The notes beneath the pieces are model-generated. The model searched no databases. It was not told the DNA's origin and saw only the letters and a program-made list of their open reading frames with translations. Positions 41,121 to 51,992 of a stretch of 64,000 nt of DNA are shown piece after piece. The position numbers and the translations under genes were made by a program. The first letter of the stretch is position 1, and each line of letters begins with the position of its first letter. The stretch comes from CAWCCP01 sp963701245 (GTDB lineage Bacteria > Patescibacteriota > Saccharimonadia > Saccharimonadales > UBA4665), in the NCBI GenBank assembly GCA_963701245.1, contig OY969576.1:1550001-1614000 (forward strand), in the 5' to 3' direction.

Positions 41121-42560
41121 ATGAAGAATAACGCAACGCTCCTATACAACTTCTGTTTGGTAATTGGTGATGCCCTTGCGATTATTGTTGCCTTCACGAT
41201 TGCCTTTATTCTGCGCGTGACCGTCAGTCATCGACCGCTCAGCGCCCATGTACATGCCATTACCTATATCTCAATCTTATGTAGCTTACTGCCCTTTTGG
41301 ATTTTGATTTACGGTTTACTTGGTTTATACAATGCTCGAATCTACAACCAACGTTTCAGTGAAATTGGCCGATTGCTTGTCGGGACATTTATTGGCATGC
41401 TGTTTGTCATAAGTTACAGCTACATTACGAACATGCCGATCTTTCCGGCTCGGTTAGTTACGGCATACAGTTTCGGATTAGCTTTCTTTTTTGTCTTTCT
41501 ATTTCGTACTATCGCCAGAGGTATTCGTCGGGAGCTTATCAGTTATGGCATTGGCATAAACAATGTCCTAGTGGTCGGCGACACGCCGATTACTCGTGAA
41601 CTTATCGAAAGACTGTCTGAGACCTTTGATTCCGGATACCGGGTTGTGGGAATTGTCGGTGGAGTGAAGCATCAGTTTCCAAAAGATATGACCGTGACTT
41701 GTTATCACTCTTTTGCAGACGCTATCAAAGCACTAGAACATACCTCCATCAATACCATTGTCCAAACTGAGCTATACGCATCGAGTGATCGGAATGACGA
41801 AATTCTCACCTACGCTCAACAAGAACACGTCGCCTATCGATTCGTACCCGGAAACAGCGAATTATTTGTTGGCAACATCCAAGTAGATTTGTTCCAAGCC
41901 ATTCCGGTCATCGCCGTGCACCAAACCGCTCTTATTGGTTGGGGCCGGGTCGTAAAACGTCTGTCTGACTTATTTATTGGCACCTTGGCATTTATTATTG
42001 CCTCACCCTTCATGTTGTTAGTGGCCATATTTGAATTATTATCAGGTAATGGGTCAATTATCTTTCGCCAAACCCGATTAACTCGATTTAACCGAAAATT
42101 TACGACTTATAAATTTCGGACCCAGTATGCCAAATATGATGGCACAACCCCCGAAGAAGCGTTTGCCTTAATGGGTAAATCGGAACTTGCCAAACGATAC
42201 CGAGATAATGGCGATTACTTGCAGCACGATCCACGTGTTATTCCCGGCGGCATATTCTTACGTCGGACCAGTTTGGACGAACTACCCCAGCTGTTTAATA
42301 TTCTAAAAGGTGACATTAGTCTGGTTGGACCCCGGGCGCTCATTCCGCAAGAGCTTGCTTTATATGCCAAACGACATGCTATACTCAGTGTCAAATCTGG
42401 ACTAACTGGGTTGGCCCAGATTTCTGGACGGCGCAATATAAGCTTTGAAGAGCGTCGTAAATTAGACCTGTACTACGTACAAAATTGGAGTTTTTGGAAC
42501 GACATGGTCATCTTGGCCAAAACGATTTGGATTGTCCTCTTCCACAAAGGAGCAATGTAA
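41121..42560 (+). CDS. Polyprenyl-phosphate sugar phosphotransferase (WbaP/WcaJ-like)
   Basis: 479 aa. Four or five N-terminal membrane helices (1-125), a CoA-binding-like middle ('VLVVGDTPITRELIERLS'), then the bacterial sugar-transferase domain after a fifth helix (about 280-300): 'SIIFRQTRLTRFNRKFTTYK', 'LRRTSLDELPQLFNILKGD', 'SLVGPRALIPQEL', 'KSGLTGLAQISGR'. It loads the first sugar phosphate on undecaprenyl phosphate at the inner membrane face, starting glycan assembly. Stop and next start share one base (TAATG). Confidence 0.9.
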   Translation: MKNNATLLYNFCLVIGDALAIIVAFTIAFILRVTVSHRPLSAHVHAITYISILCSLLPFWILIYGLLGLYNARIYNQRFSEIGRLLVGTFIGMLFVISYSYITNMPIFPARLVTAYSFGLAFFFVFLFRTIARGIRRELISYGIGINNVLVVGDTPITRELIERLSETFDSGYRVVGIVGGVKHQFPKDMTVTCYHSFADAIKALEHTSINTIVQTELYASSDRNDEILTYAQQEHVAYRFVPGNSELFVGNIQVDLFQAIPVIAVHQTALIGWGRVVKRLSDLFIGTLAFIIASPFMLLVAIFELLSGNGSIIFRQTRLTRFNRKFTTYKFRTQYAKYDGTTPEEAFALMGKSELAKRYRDNGDYLQHDPRVIPGGIFLRRTSLDELPQLFNILKGDISLVGPRALIPQELALYAKRHAILSVKSGLTGLAQISGRRNISFEERRKLDLYYVQNWSFWNDMVILAKTIWIVLFHKGAM

Positions 42561-43690
42561 TGGCTGAAGCGAACATGAAGGTGGCAATCGTCTGTGACTG
42601 GCTTACCGGTATTGGCGGTGCTGAACGAGTAGTGTTAGCGCTTCACAAATTATATCCAGAAGCGCCGATCTACACATCTCAGTATGATCCGCGAAAAATA
42701 GATTGGTTTGAGGATGCCGATGTTCGACCCTCAAACTTGCAAAAACTTCCAAAAAGTCTCAAGAAATTTTTACCACTCCTTAGAGCTCGGAGCTTTGCTA
42801 GACTGGACCTTAGTAGCTACGACTTGGTCATTTCATCCAGTGGCGCAGAGGCAAAAGGAGTAAAAACTGGTGCTCATACCACTCACATTTGTTATTGCCA
42901 CTCACCAACGCATTACTACTGGACACGATACGACGAGTATATGTCTCGACCGGGCTTTCCGAGAGGTTTTAATTGGCTGGCTAAAATCGGTTTATGGTTA
43001 CTAATTGGACCGCTAAAAGCACGCGATTACCGAGCCGCGCAACGTCCTGATTTTTACATTGCGAACTCCAGCTACACCCAGTCGATGATAAAGCGCTTCT
43101 ACAAACGCGAGTCAGTCGTCATTCATCCGCCAGTCGATATTGATCGCTTTAAAGTAAGCGGCAAACCACCCCTTAGACATGGTTTTTTAATTGCTGGCCG
43201 GCAAGTGCCGTACAAACGTATTGACCTAGCGATTGAAGCCTGCAATGAATTAAAAATCCCACTTGTTGTTATCGGAGACGGGCCTGATCATCGTCGATTG
43301 ACGAAACTCGCTGGTCGAGGAATTACTTTTTTGAGTAACGTCGGCGACCATGAAATGGCAGACCACTTTCAGTCAGCGCTCGGTTTTATTATGCCCAACT
43401 TAGATGATTTCGGCATTGTTGCTATCGAAGCCTTAACCGCCGGAACACCGGTTGTTGCCTACGCTAAAGGTGGTGCTCTCGATTATGTCATCCCTGGAAA
43501 AACTGGTTTACTGTTTGAAAAACAAACGGTTAGGAGTCTCGTTACTGCACTCCAACAAGCAGTCGCAAAATCATTCAATTACGAAGCAATCGCCGAGCAG
43601 GCTTCCCAATTTTCCGGCACCGAGTTTAATAAGCAAATTACTAGCTACATAAGTGAATGTCTCAACAACAAACAGTCAGTAACTCATTAA
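42560..43690 (+). CDS. GT4-family glycosyltransferase
   Basis: 376 aa from ATG 42560 (MAEANMKVAIVCDWLTG). GT-B fold: N-terminal 'GIGGAERVVLALHKLYP', C-terminal 'GRQVPYKRIDLAIEACNEL', 'LVVIGDGPDHRRL' and the donor-binding 'DDFGIVAIEALTAGTPVVAY'. A hydrophobic patch at about 165 may touch the membrane. Adds a sugar to the lipid-linked intermediate made by the preceding enzyme. Confidence 0.9.
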   Translation: MAEANMKVAIVCDWLTGIGGAERVVLALHKLYPEAPIYTSQYDPRKIDWFEDADVRPSNLQKLPKSLKKFLPLLRARSFARLDLSSYDLVISSSGAEAKGVKTGAHTTHICYCHSPTHYYWTRYDEYMSRPGFPRGFNWLAKIGLWLLIGPLKARDYRAAQRPDFYIANSSYTQSMIKRFYKRESVVIHPPVDIDRFKVSGKPPLRHGFLIAGRQVPYKRIDLAIEACNELKIPLVVIGDGPDHRRLTKLAGRGITFLSNVGDHEMADHFQSALGFIMPNLDDFGIVAIEALTAGTPVVAYAKGGALDYVIPGKTGLLFEKQTVRSLVTALQQAVAKSFNYEAIAEQASQFSGTEFNKQITSYISECLNNKQSVTH

Positions 43691-44009
43691 CTTGTCAGCC
43701 AACGAACTTAAAATTAATTAGTAGGCAATGTTAAAATTGTCAATAATTTAATACAATTTTTATTTTTTTACAAATTTTTGATTAATCTGAGCTATAATAC
43801 ATCCCAGTTGTCTTACTATTCGCTGAATTGTGTTCCAATTATCTTATGACAATGCGGCTTCAATAGTTTCGACAACCGTACTGTTCAAACGGTGAGCGAA
43901 CGTTATCTTCCATAAAAGAGCACGAACCTACCGGCGTCCTAGTATGAGGTGGACTATGAATGCGAGGGTAGTATATTGAAATTAACTGTCTCTAAAGGAG
44001 GCGTCTGAT
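43691..44009 (+). promoter_or_regulatory. Promoter and long, possibly structured leader of glmS
   Basis: No gene. After an AT-rich stretch, TATAAT at 43793-43798 gives a likely -10 box (no good -35). The following ~210-base leader contains nested complementary segments: CTACC (43929 region) with GGTAG (43965 region) enclosing GTCC/GGAC, and an ACCGT/ACGGT hairpin. It ends in a strong ribosome site AAAGGAGGCG. I could not match it to the glmS ribozyme core. Regulatory function is inference. Confidence 0.4.
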
Positions 44010-45835
44010 ATGTGCGGTATCGTTGGCTATATTGGCAAACGACCGGCAGTACCAATCGTACTGGCAGGTTTGGAAGCATTAGAATACCGAGGCTATGACT
44101 CGGCTGGTTTGGCAGTCATTGAAGATGGTAAAGGCCGACTCACGAAACAAGTGGGGCGAGTTGAGTCATTAAAAACGTTAATTGCAAATCAGGACTTTTC
44201 AACTAGCTTAGCGATCGGCCATACCAGATGGGCAACTCATGGTGCAGTGACCATGAAAAATGCTCACCCACAGACCAATACCGATCAAACCATATTTGTC
44301 GTTCATAACGGCATTATTGAAAATTTCGTGGAATTGAAAGCAAAGCTACAAGACGAAGGCTATACCTTTGAATCTGATACCGATACGGAAGTCATTCCTC
44401 AACTGATTGATTATTATGAAAAAAGCTAAATTCGGTAGCGGAGGCTTTTAAAGCTGCGGTTGCTGACTTACAGGGCGCCTATGCCATCGCAGCAGTGTCA
44501 TCGCATGCTCCCGACACGTTGTTTGGTGCTCGTTTGTCTAGCCCACTTGTTGTAGGAGTAGGTGAGGATGAATACATACTCGCCTCTGATGCGAACGCTC
44601 TCATGCAGTACACCAAAAAGGTCATTTATCTTGAAGACTATGATGTCGTCACTATCAAAACCGACTCAATTGAAGTACAAAATCTCAAACATGATTACGC
44701 CAGCGCACCGAAAGCGGAATTACTTGATTACGACAGCGAAGAAGCTCGTCTTGGCGATTTTCCGAATTTCATGCTTAAAGAAATCTTTGACGCACCCGCC
44801 ACCATTCGTGCCGCTACCATAGGTCGAGTCCTGCCAGATCAGGGCATAATTAAACTCGGCGGACTAGAATCCGTCAATCAACAGTTAAAATATATCGACC
44901 GGATCGTCATTGTTGCTTGTGGCACGGCCTCATACGCGGCTCTGATTGGCGAATATCTTATAGAAGAGTTGGCCGACATACCAGTTGAAGTACAACTTGG
45001 ATCGGAATTCAAGTACCGTGATGAACCTTTTTCTCGTTCGACAGCTTTAATCGTCGTATCGCAATCGGGCGAAACAGCCGATACTATTGCAGCGCTAAAA
45101 AAGGTCGAGAATTATGGAGTGTTAAAACTCGGTGTCGTCAATGCCGTCGGATCGACAATCGCCCGTAAAACAGATGCTGGAGTATATTGTCACGCCGGGC
45201 CGGAATTAGCCGTGGCCTCAACTAAGGCATTCTTAGCACAGGTGACGGTTTTGCTTTTGATTGCGCTCCATTTGTCTAATGGCTCGACAGATCTATTTAA
45301 GCCATTATTGAACGAGCTCGTCGAGCTGCCTGATAAAGCTCAGGCTATTCTAGATCAAGCCGAGCATATTAAATCTATCGCTCTCAAATATAAAGAGTAT
45401 CGCGACTTTCTCTATATTGGACGTGGCTATGCATATCCATGTGCGCTAGAAGGTGCGCTCAAATTCAAAGAGTGCGCGCTCGTTCATGCAGAGGGTTACG
45501 CCGCCGGCGAAATGAAGCACGGTCCCCTGGCCCTCATCGATGAACAGTTTCCGACTTTTGCGATCGCCACCGACTCCTCCTTGCTCGAGAAAACCTACTC
45601 TAATATCGAAGAAATTCGGGCCCGCAAAGGACCAGTTATTGCGATTGCCACCGAAGGCAATGAGAAGATCAAATCACTCGCAGATGACGTCATTTATATT
45701 CCGCCTACAATGGAACAGACCCAATCAATATTGTCGGCAATAGTCATGCAACTATTTTCCTATTATGTGGCGACATCAAAAGGGCTCGATGTAGACCGCC
45801 CTCGTAATCTCGCAAAGTCAGTTACGGTAGAGTAG
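44010..45835 (+). pseudogene. glmS: Glutamine-fructose-6-phosphate aminotransferase with one-base frameshift
   Basis: GlmS makes glucosamine-6-P for peptidoglycan. N-terminal glutaminase with catalytic Cys2 (MCGIVGYIGKRP), 'EYRGYDSAG', 'IGHTRWATHG'; C-terminal SIS domains with 'VACGTASYAALIGEYL', 'VSQSGETADTIAALKK', 'YIGRGYAYPCALEGALK' and the end 'DVDRPRNLAKSVTVE'. The frame breaks at an A6 run (44419-44424) after 'IDYYE'; one more A restores 'EKKLNSVAEAFKAA' and joins both parts to about 608 aa. Since the enzyme is normally essential, a base-call error, or slippage on the A-run, is likelier than loss. Confidence 0.9.
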
Positions 45836-45840
45836 GTCAG

Positions 45841-46860
45841 ATGCAAAGTATTCTCGTTATTGGCGGTGCCGGTTTTATCGGGTCACATACTGTTGTGGAG
45901 CTCGTAACTGCCGGGTTTCGTCCGGTGATAGTGGATAATTTTAGTAATTCCGATCATGCCACAATTAAACGACTGAATCATCTGTTACGACAATCAGTAA
46001 CCTACTATGATCAAGACTATCGAGATTCGGCTGCTTTAGCAAAGGTGATCACCAATGAGCAAATAGATGGCATCATTCACTTTGCCGCGTATAAAGCTGT
46101 CGGCGAGTCCGTTGCCGATCCACTAAAATATTATCAAAACAATGTGAGTGGTTTTATCGAATTACTGGACGTCATGAGACAAACATCACTGAACAGGTTA
46201 GTTTTTTCATCAAGTGCTGCGGTGTATGGCAATCCACCAGATGATTGCGTGACTGAAGATACCCAGTGCCAGCCGACGTCACCCTATGGCTGGAGTAAGT
46301 TTATGGATGAGATCATACTTCGGGATACCTGTACTGCCCATCAGGATTTTGGCGGCATTTCCCTCAGGTACTTCAATGTAGTCGGTGCGCACGACACTAA
46401 TCTTATAGGCGAGCTGGCAAAAGGGAAACCTGAAAATCTCCTGCCAATTATTGTGCAAGCAACGACTGGTCAAATTCCTCCGCTTACCGTATTCGGCAAT
46501 AATTATCCGACACCTGATGGTACCTGTCTGCGTGACTACGTGCACGTTGTGGACCTTGCCAAAGCGCATGTGGCAGCACTCAAAAAGCTCGAAAATGGTG
46601 AAATCGGCTACCATGTCTTTAACATTGGCACAGGCACGCCAACAAGTGTATTTGAACTTATTAACTCATTTCAAACTGTCAATCAGGTCTCTGTTCCCTA
46701 CTCTATCGGAGATCGTCGACCCGGCGACCCAGTCGCATACTATGCCTCTGCCGAGAAAGCAAAACAGGAGCTTGACTGGCACGCTACCAAAACAATTGAG
46801 GATGCAGTTCGTGATGCGTGGCGGTGGCATAAGTCGTTAGAAACCCAGCCATCGACCTAG
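45841..46860 (+). CDS. galE: UDP-glucose 4-epimerase
   Basis: 339 aa, SDR fold. NAD-binding 'VIGGAGFIGSHTVVEL', catalytic Ser in 'VFSSSAAVYGNP', YxxxK in 'SPYGWSKFMDE', and GalE-type 'GTCLRDYVHVVDLAKAH'. Interconverts UDP-Glc/UDP-Gal (or the N-acetyl forms). Six bases after glmS, so the same transcription unit, giving precursors for surface glycans. Confidence 0.9.
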   Translation: MQSILVIGGAGFIGSHTVVELVTAGFRPVIVDNFSNSDHATIKRLNHLLRQSVTYYDQDYRDSAALAKVITNEQIDGIIHFAAYKAVGESVADPLKYYQNNVSGFIELLDVMRQTSLNRLVFSSSAAVYGNPPDDCVTEDTQCQPTSPYGWSKFMDEIILRDTCTAHQDFGGISLRYFNVVGAHDTNLIGELAKGKPENLLPIIVQATTGQIPPLTVFGNNYPTPDGTCLRDYVHVVDLAKAHVAALKKLENGEIGYHVFNIGTGTPTSVFELINSFQTVNQVSVPYSIGDRRPGDPVAYYASAEKAKQELDWHATKTIEDAVRDAWRWHKSLETQPST

Positions 46861-46949
46861 TCCTTCATCTAGCTAACGCTTGGGAATTAGCGTTGATATG
46901 ATACGATTTAACGTAAGTTAGAAACTGCAAAAATTTCCGACGGGGATCT

Positions 46950-48335
46950 ATGAATTTTGATTTATTGAGCCAAAATTTGTTATTGGTTTTAAGCGGTCTC
47001 GTGACCACCGTCTTAGCATATCTGCTCAGCCAAATTCTATGGCCCATTAAACCACCAGTTATTAAAAAAGGCCGCCCAAAAAAGCTGGCTGACAATCGGC
47101 CGAAACGTGAACTTAAACAGATGGAGCTATTTTTACTCGTCGGCAGCAGTATTGTTGTTGCAATCATATTAAAAATCATGATTGCTCACTACACTGATTC
47201 ACCCTTGCCAAGTGGTTTTATTTTTATGGTTTTCCCTTCTACCTTAAGCATCGGGCTTGTTCTGTTAGCGGTTCGATCGGTTACTCGTTTGTGGAGTCTG
47301 TCGATAGTCTGCCTTATTATCAGTGTGCTCTTTTCACTTTTGCTGATAAATAACTTCTATCGCTTTTATCCAACGCTTGGTGAAGTTTTTAATCAAAATG
47401 GTGCCCTTGCTTTAAATGATGCACAAACCAAAGTTCTTGTTCGTTATTCAGCTCCCGGCCATAACACACCAACCGATCAACAATCACTAGAAAGAGTTGT
47501 GAATTCTCTCCCGGACCAATCAACCAACGGTAAAGTGTATAGTCTGAATATTCCGGGTACAGTGTCCAATTTTAATGCCCGAACGGCCTTTGTCTACATA
47601 CCGGCAGTGTATACTACCGATCCGAATATCCGACTGCCGGTAATGGTCCTCATGCCTGGCTTTCCCGGATTGCCGGAAAATTGGCTTGGCAGTGGATTGC
47701 AAGCGACAATGGATGCCTTTGCGAAACAGCATGACGGTATTACACCGATTGTATTTATGGTCGACAATACCGGTTCACTGACAAACGACACTGAATGTGT
47801 TGACAGTCCCCGAGGTAATGCCGAAACATACTTAACAGTTGACGTACCGAACTACATCAAGAGTCATTTCGACGTCGAAACAGATCCGAGTCACTGGGCA
47901 ATCGGTGGTTTGAGCCTGGGTGGCACCTGTGCCATTATGCTGGCGCTGCGGCATCCTGACGTGTATCACTACTTTATAGATTTGGGCGGCGAAATCGGAC
48001 CAGAAATTGGCTCCCAGCAACATACCATCGACGCCCTGTTTGGCGGTTCACAGACGGCCTGGCAAGCCCATCAGCCAGAGTATCTTTTAGCCAGTCGATC
48101 ATATAAGAACCTCGGTATGGGCGGCTTTTTCGGTGACGGTAAACAGGATACACTTAACGTCACGTCGGCAGCCCAACAGCTAAGTTACGCCGCCCAAAAA
48201 GCCGGTATTGAAACCGTCTATGACACAATCAACGGCCAGCACACCTTTAATGTTTGGCAACAAACTTTTAAACTGGCGCTGCCATGGGTATCAAACCGTA
48301 TCGGAGCCACCGAATGCCGGGCCAATTGTCCCTAG
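46950..48335 (+). CDS. Membrane-anchored esterase (alpha/beta-hydrolase, antigen-85/EstD-like)
   Basis: 461 aa. Four hydrophobic segments (about 8-30, 62-82, 90-108 and 112-132) precede an extracellular esterase domain starting at about 185. The nucleophile elbow 'AIGGLSLGGTCAIML' (GxSxG) and later 'NGQHTFNVWQQ' (His) fit the putative-esterase/FrmB-mycolyltransferase group common in Actinobacteria. A disulfide is possible (NDTECVDS, 'LGGTCA'). The substrate is unknown; acting on wall lipids or acylated glycans is inference. Confidence 0.8.
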   Translation: MNFDLLSQNLLLVLSGLVTTVLAYLLSQILWPIKPPVIKKGRPKKLADNRPKRELKQMELFLLVGSSIVVAIILKIMIAHYTDSPLPSGFIFMVFPSTLSIGLVLLAVRSVTRLWSLSIVCLIISVLFSLLLINNFYRFYPTLGEVFNQNGALALNDAQTKVLVRYSAPGHNTPTDQQSLERVVNSLPDQSTNGKVYSLNIPGTVSNFNARTAFVYIPAVYTTDPNIRLPVMVLMPGFPGLPENWLGSGLQATMDAFAKQHDGITPIVFMVDNTGSLTNDTECVDSPRGNAETYLTVDVPNYIKSHFDVETDPSHWAIGGLSLGGTCAIMLALRHPDVYHYFIDLGGEIGPEIGSQQHTIDALFGGSQTAWQAHQPEYLLASRSYKNLGMGGFFGDGKQDTLNVTSAAQQLSYAAQKAGIETVYDTINGQHTFNVWQQTFKLALPWVSNRIGATECRANCP

Positions 48336-48348
48336 CATATTTTTAGAA

Positions 48349-49395
48349 CTATGAGACCGGTGGGCCGTTAAATTTTTTGGACAAGTCCCCAACTTTTTGT
48401 GAAACATCTTTGCGGGCTACCAAAAGCCCGTTTTTTGTATTAACGACTACCACATCGTCTAGGCCTATCACGGCTATCGGCTTTTCTTCATCGTTATATA
48501 TAAGTGAGTTTGTGACAGCTTCGGTCTGTATGGGAGAACCGTGAACGTGATTACCCTGTTTATCCGTATCTAGGGCTTTCGATAAATCCATAAATGAACC
48601 AAGATCCATCCAGTCAAAAGTGGCGGGCACCACTAGGAGGTTCGTAACTTTTTCAATTAAGGCATAATCGATAGCTTCAGATTCGAATGATAAATAGGTC
48701 CGCTCATAATCAGCCGGATCAGTTTTTAGCAGCAACTGATAATGATTAGCTAAAACCGGCGCAAATTGTTCCATGGCCGTTAGAAAGGTCTGCATCGAGC
48801 CAACAAAATAGCCACCGTTCCAGACATACTTGCCACTCGCTAAATACTGTTTTGCTGTTTCAAAATCCGGTTTTTCTTTAAATGATCTGACGTTATAGAC
48901 AGCCGTCTGATTCGCCAGGGGCTCACCTTTCTCGATGTAGCCGAAAATAGTCGCCGGACGATCAGCTTCTACTCCGACCAGCACTATACGTTGCTCCTGA
49001 GAAGAGACCTGTTCTGCTTGTCGAAAACTCTGCACAAACCCCGAGGTGTCCCGGATATAGTGATCAGCATGAGTGAACGCAATTGGCTCATCAGTTGCCT
49101 GTTGTTTCGTGATGTACGCAAGCGCCGAAACGATACAGTTTGCCGTGCCCCGGCGTCCGGGTTCGGTAATAAACGCGTCATCTGGCAGCTCGCTCAGTTG
49201 TTCTTTGACGTGCTCAATATGACTGCTTTCACTAACTACATATATTTTATTGCTCAGCAATTTCGCCCGTTCGTAGGTATGCTGCAATAACGAGAGAGGA
49301 TCATTGTTGACACGCAATAAATGCTTTGGGTAGTTCGGAGTTGAGAGCGGCCATAAACGAGTACCCGATCCTCCGGCAATGATCACCATAATCAT
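48349..49395 (-). CDS. manC: Mannose-1-phosphate guanylyltransferase
   Basis: 348 aa. Nucleotidyltransferase signature 'VIIAGGSGTRLWPLSTPNYP' then 'KHLL', 'EPGRRGTANCIVSAL' and the catalytic region 'SFKEKPDFETAKQYL', 'WNGGYFVG'. 'TFDWMDLGSFMDL' is typical of the GDP-mannose enzymes. Makes GDP-mannose from Man-1-P. Convergent with the esterase and divergent from manB, its partner in the pathway. Confidence 0.9.
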   Translation of the reverse strand: MIMVIIAGGSGTRLWPLSTPNYPKHLLRVNNDPLSLLQHTYERAKLLSNKIYVVSESSHIEHVKEQLSELPDDAFITEPGRRGTANCIVSALAYITKQQATDEPIAFTHADHYIRDTSGFVQSFRQAEQVSSQEQRIVLVGVEADRPATIFGYIEKGEPLANQTAVYNVRSFKEKPDFETAKQYLASGKYVWNGGYFVGSMQTFLTAMEQFAPVLANHYQLLLKTDPADYERTYLSFESEAIDYALIEKVTNLLVVPATFDWMDLGSFMDLSKALDTDKQGNHVHGSPIQTEAVTNSLIYNDEEKPIAVIGLDDVVVVNTKNGLLVARKDVSQKVGDLSKKFNGPPVS

Positions 49396-49537
49396 AATCT
49401 ATTAATCATACCAGATTAGGCGTATATCAGGTGCGCAGGGTAACTTTCCGCAAAGCAACACTTGCTATTCAAGTAATGGGTGCTCGGGTTGCCGACAAAT
49501 CAGGTACAATGTATGAGTTGATAAAGAGAGGGGAAAT

Positions 49538-50887
49538 ATGAGCCATCCATTAGATCACATCTTCAAAGCATATGATATTCGCGGTAAAGTCGGCAGCGAG
49601 CTGACACCTGCTATAGCCCAAGCAGTTGGCCAGTCCTTTGCCGACTGGTTGCCAACACCAGGCGCAGTAGCTGTTGGTCGCGATATGCGGCCTGATTCCG
49701 CTGAGCTTGCCGACGCGGCCATCAAGGGTCTCCGATTGCAGGGGCGCGACGTGGTTGATATCGGACTCGTAACTAGCGACATGATCTACTTTGCGGTTGG
49801 CCATTTGAATTTGGCTGGCGGCGTGATGGTAACTGCTAGTCACAACCCGGGTGAATATAACGGTATTAAATTGTGCCGTGAAGAAGCCCGTCCGGTGGGA
49901 CTTGAGTCAGGTCTTGATGCTGTCCGTGACAATGCCCTCGATTACTCGTTTAATCCACATGGGAATGAGGGACAGCTCACAACTCAAGATTTGACTGAAG
50001 ATTGGGTGAAACACGTCCTGTCTTTCGTAGACGAAACCAAGCTCACCCCAATCCAGCTTGCCGTAGATGCCGGTAATGGTATGGCTGGCAAAATTTTTCC
50101 GGAACTTGAGCCATATGTTCCATGGCATGTCCACGAACTCTATTTTGAACTCGATGGCACCTTCCCGAACCATGAAGCCAACCCAATGAAATTCGAAACC
50201 TTAACAGAATTGATTTCAGTCATTAAAAAAGAAAATATGTATGGTGGAATGGCCTTCGACGGTGACGGTGACCGAGCGTTTCTGATCGACGAAACTGGCG
50301 AAGTATTGGCTGGTGGGGTCATGTCAGCTATGCTGGCTGATTACTTCTTAAGCAAAGAGCCCGGAGCAAGTATCGTCTACGATATTCGCAATAGTCATGG
50401 CGTACCAAAGATAGTTTCCGAACATGGAGGTACACCGGTCTTAGAAAGAGTTGGCCATGCCTTTATAAAAGGTAAGATGCGAGAAACCAATGCCCCATTC
50501 GGCGGTGAAGCCAGCGGTCACTTCTATTTCCGAGATAATTGGTTTGCTGATTCTGGTTTGATCGCTGCGGTTATAGGAATGTACGTCGCTACTTTGAGTG
50601 GCAAAAAACTGTCAGAACTTCGCGAACAATACACCTTCTTCCCTGCCATTCCGGAAACAAATTTTAAAGTTGAAGATAAAGACGGTGCTCTTAGGCGACT
50701 CGCCGAAGCCTTTAAAGACAAGCCTCAATCTAATTTGGATGGTTTAACCGTCACAATTGATGACTCAACATGGTTTAATGTCCGACCAAGCAATACCGAA
50801 TCAGTTATGCGTTTGAATGCCGAAGCTGGCTCGAAAGAAGAGCTCGACACGCTGGTTGATCGGGTGACTACATTGATTACAGGTTAA
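49538..50887 (+). CDS. manB: Phosphomannomutase/phosphoglucomutase
   Basis: 449 aa. Phosphohexomutase family with active-site Ser in 'VMVTASHNPGEYNGIK', Mg loop 'AFDGDGDRAFLID', sugar loop 'PFGGEASGHFYFRDN' and phosphate loop 'VRPSNTESVMRLNAEA'. Converts hexose-6-P to hexose-1-P for ManC and RmlA. Start at ATG 49538 after gagaggggaaat. Confidence 0.92.
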   Translation: MSHPLDHIFKAYDIRGKVGSELTPAIAQAVGQSFADWLPTPGAVAVGRDMRPDSAELADAAIKGLRLQGRDVVDIGLVTSDMIYFAVGHLNLAGGVMVTASHNPGEYNGIKLCREEARPVGLESGLDAVRDNALDYSFNPHGNEGQLTTQDLTEDWVKHVLSFVDETKLTPIQLAVDAGNGMAGKIFPELEPYVPWHVHELYFELDGTFPNHEANPMKFETLTELISVIKKENMYGGMAFDGDGDRAFLIDETGEVLAGGVMSAMLADYFLSKEPGASIVYDIRNSHGVPKIVSEHGGTPVLERVGHAFIKGKMRETNAPFGGEASGHFYFRDNWFADSGLIAAVIGMYVATLSGKKLSELREQYTFFPAIPETNFKVEDKDGALRRLAEAFKDKPQSNLDGLTVTIDDSTWFNVRPSNTESVMRLNAEAGSKEELDTLVDRVTTLITG

Positions 50888-50908
50888 TAGCATCACTATC
50901 GCTATATT

Positions 50909-51992
50909 TTAGCTTGGCGTTTGATTTGGGGGTGGACCACCTTTTTTCTGGCGACGATGAGCGACGACAAATGGCGCGATGGCGTCCAGTCTATAGTGAG
51001 GCAGCACAACGTCTTTGGCATTTCTCAACCAATGCCATTCCTCTTCCCGGACATGTGCTGCCACCCAAGCAATAAACATTTCCGGCGAAGCATTGGTGTT
51101 GGGTATCACCTGATTGATGTTTACATCTGTCTTCGATGCCTTTGGCACGATACCATGTGGCTGCATCAATCCAGCTGGATATTTTCTTCTGATTACAATT
51201 TCTTCCGCGATATGATCAACGTAGACATCCGGATAGCCATCTTCGTTGAGCCACGTTGCTACGCCATAACGGTTTGCTCTAAGGTGAACGTAATCATCTC
51301 GCGGCTGTGTGCCCAGCTGTTTAGAAACCGCTCTGAGCGGCCGGGTACTCCTCGGATGTCTGAGCGCTTCCAAAACTAGTAAACCCTCCCGTCGACATCC
51401 GGCTTGCAGTGACACATCACGCTCCAAAAGTAAACGGATAACGGCGCTAGCCGTGAATCCGGTCACTTTAGACAGTTGCTGGACATCATCTTGTATATCT
51501 GGGGTCAACTGGTCGAGATTTGGATACTCCTGCGTATACTCGGATTCTTGCAGTTCAGCCAACGTCTGGGCATCTTTCAGGCCTAATGCGTCACCTAAAT
51601 CGAATAAGCCGTATTGCATTGTCCGGGCATAGGCAACTTTTTCAGATGTCCAGTCAGTACCGTCTGCGGGCAGCTGGTCGTGCCTAAGAGCGGGCACGCC
51701 GGGCTGTCTCGAAAAAAATAGTTCCAGGTATTGGATGAGCGGCCAGTCGGCCATGCTGTGCTTTTTCGATGAAGTCAGTAAATAGTCTTTTGGTACCACT
51801 ACCGGCATGTCTTCAATGCGGTGCATAATACCGGAATAGCTCTGGCTGAAATATGCCGGCAAACGATTTATTGGAACCCGAAACGGGGACAGCGGTTTAT
51901 GCCGTAATCGTTCATAAACGCCATCGGCTACAGTTTTCGGTATAAACCACACAATCCGGCCGGAATGTTCAGTATCGCGTAATTCACTAAGA
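50909..51992 (-). pseudogene. 3' part of uncharacterised gene interrupted by IS982
   Basis: Continues from codon 'LSELRDTEHSGRIVWFIPK' to the end 'KKGGPPPNQTPS'. Removing the IS and one TAAGA copy joins '...QERLAL' to 'SELRDTEHSG' in frame. The protein is helical with several 'P.N.LP.YFSQ' stretches and a His/Trp-rich end; I see no known domain. Minus strand, convergent with manB. Confidence 0.7.

Noticed and set aside
43799..44009. glmS ribozyme
   Set aside because: The conserved catalytic core sequence is not found in the leader.
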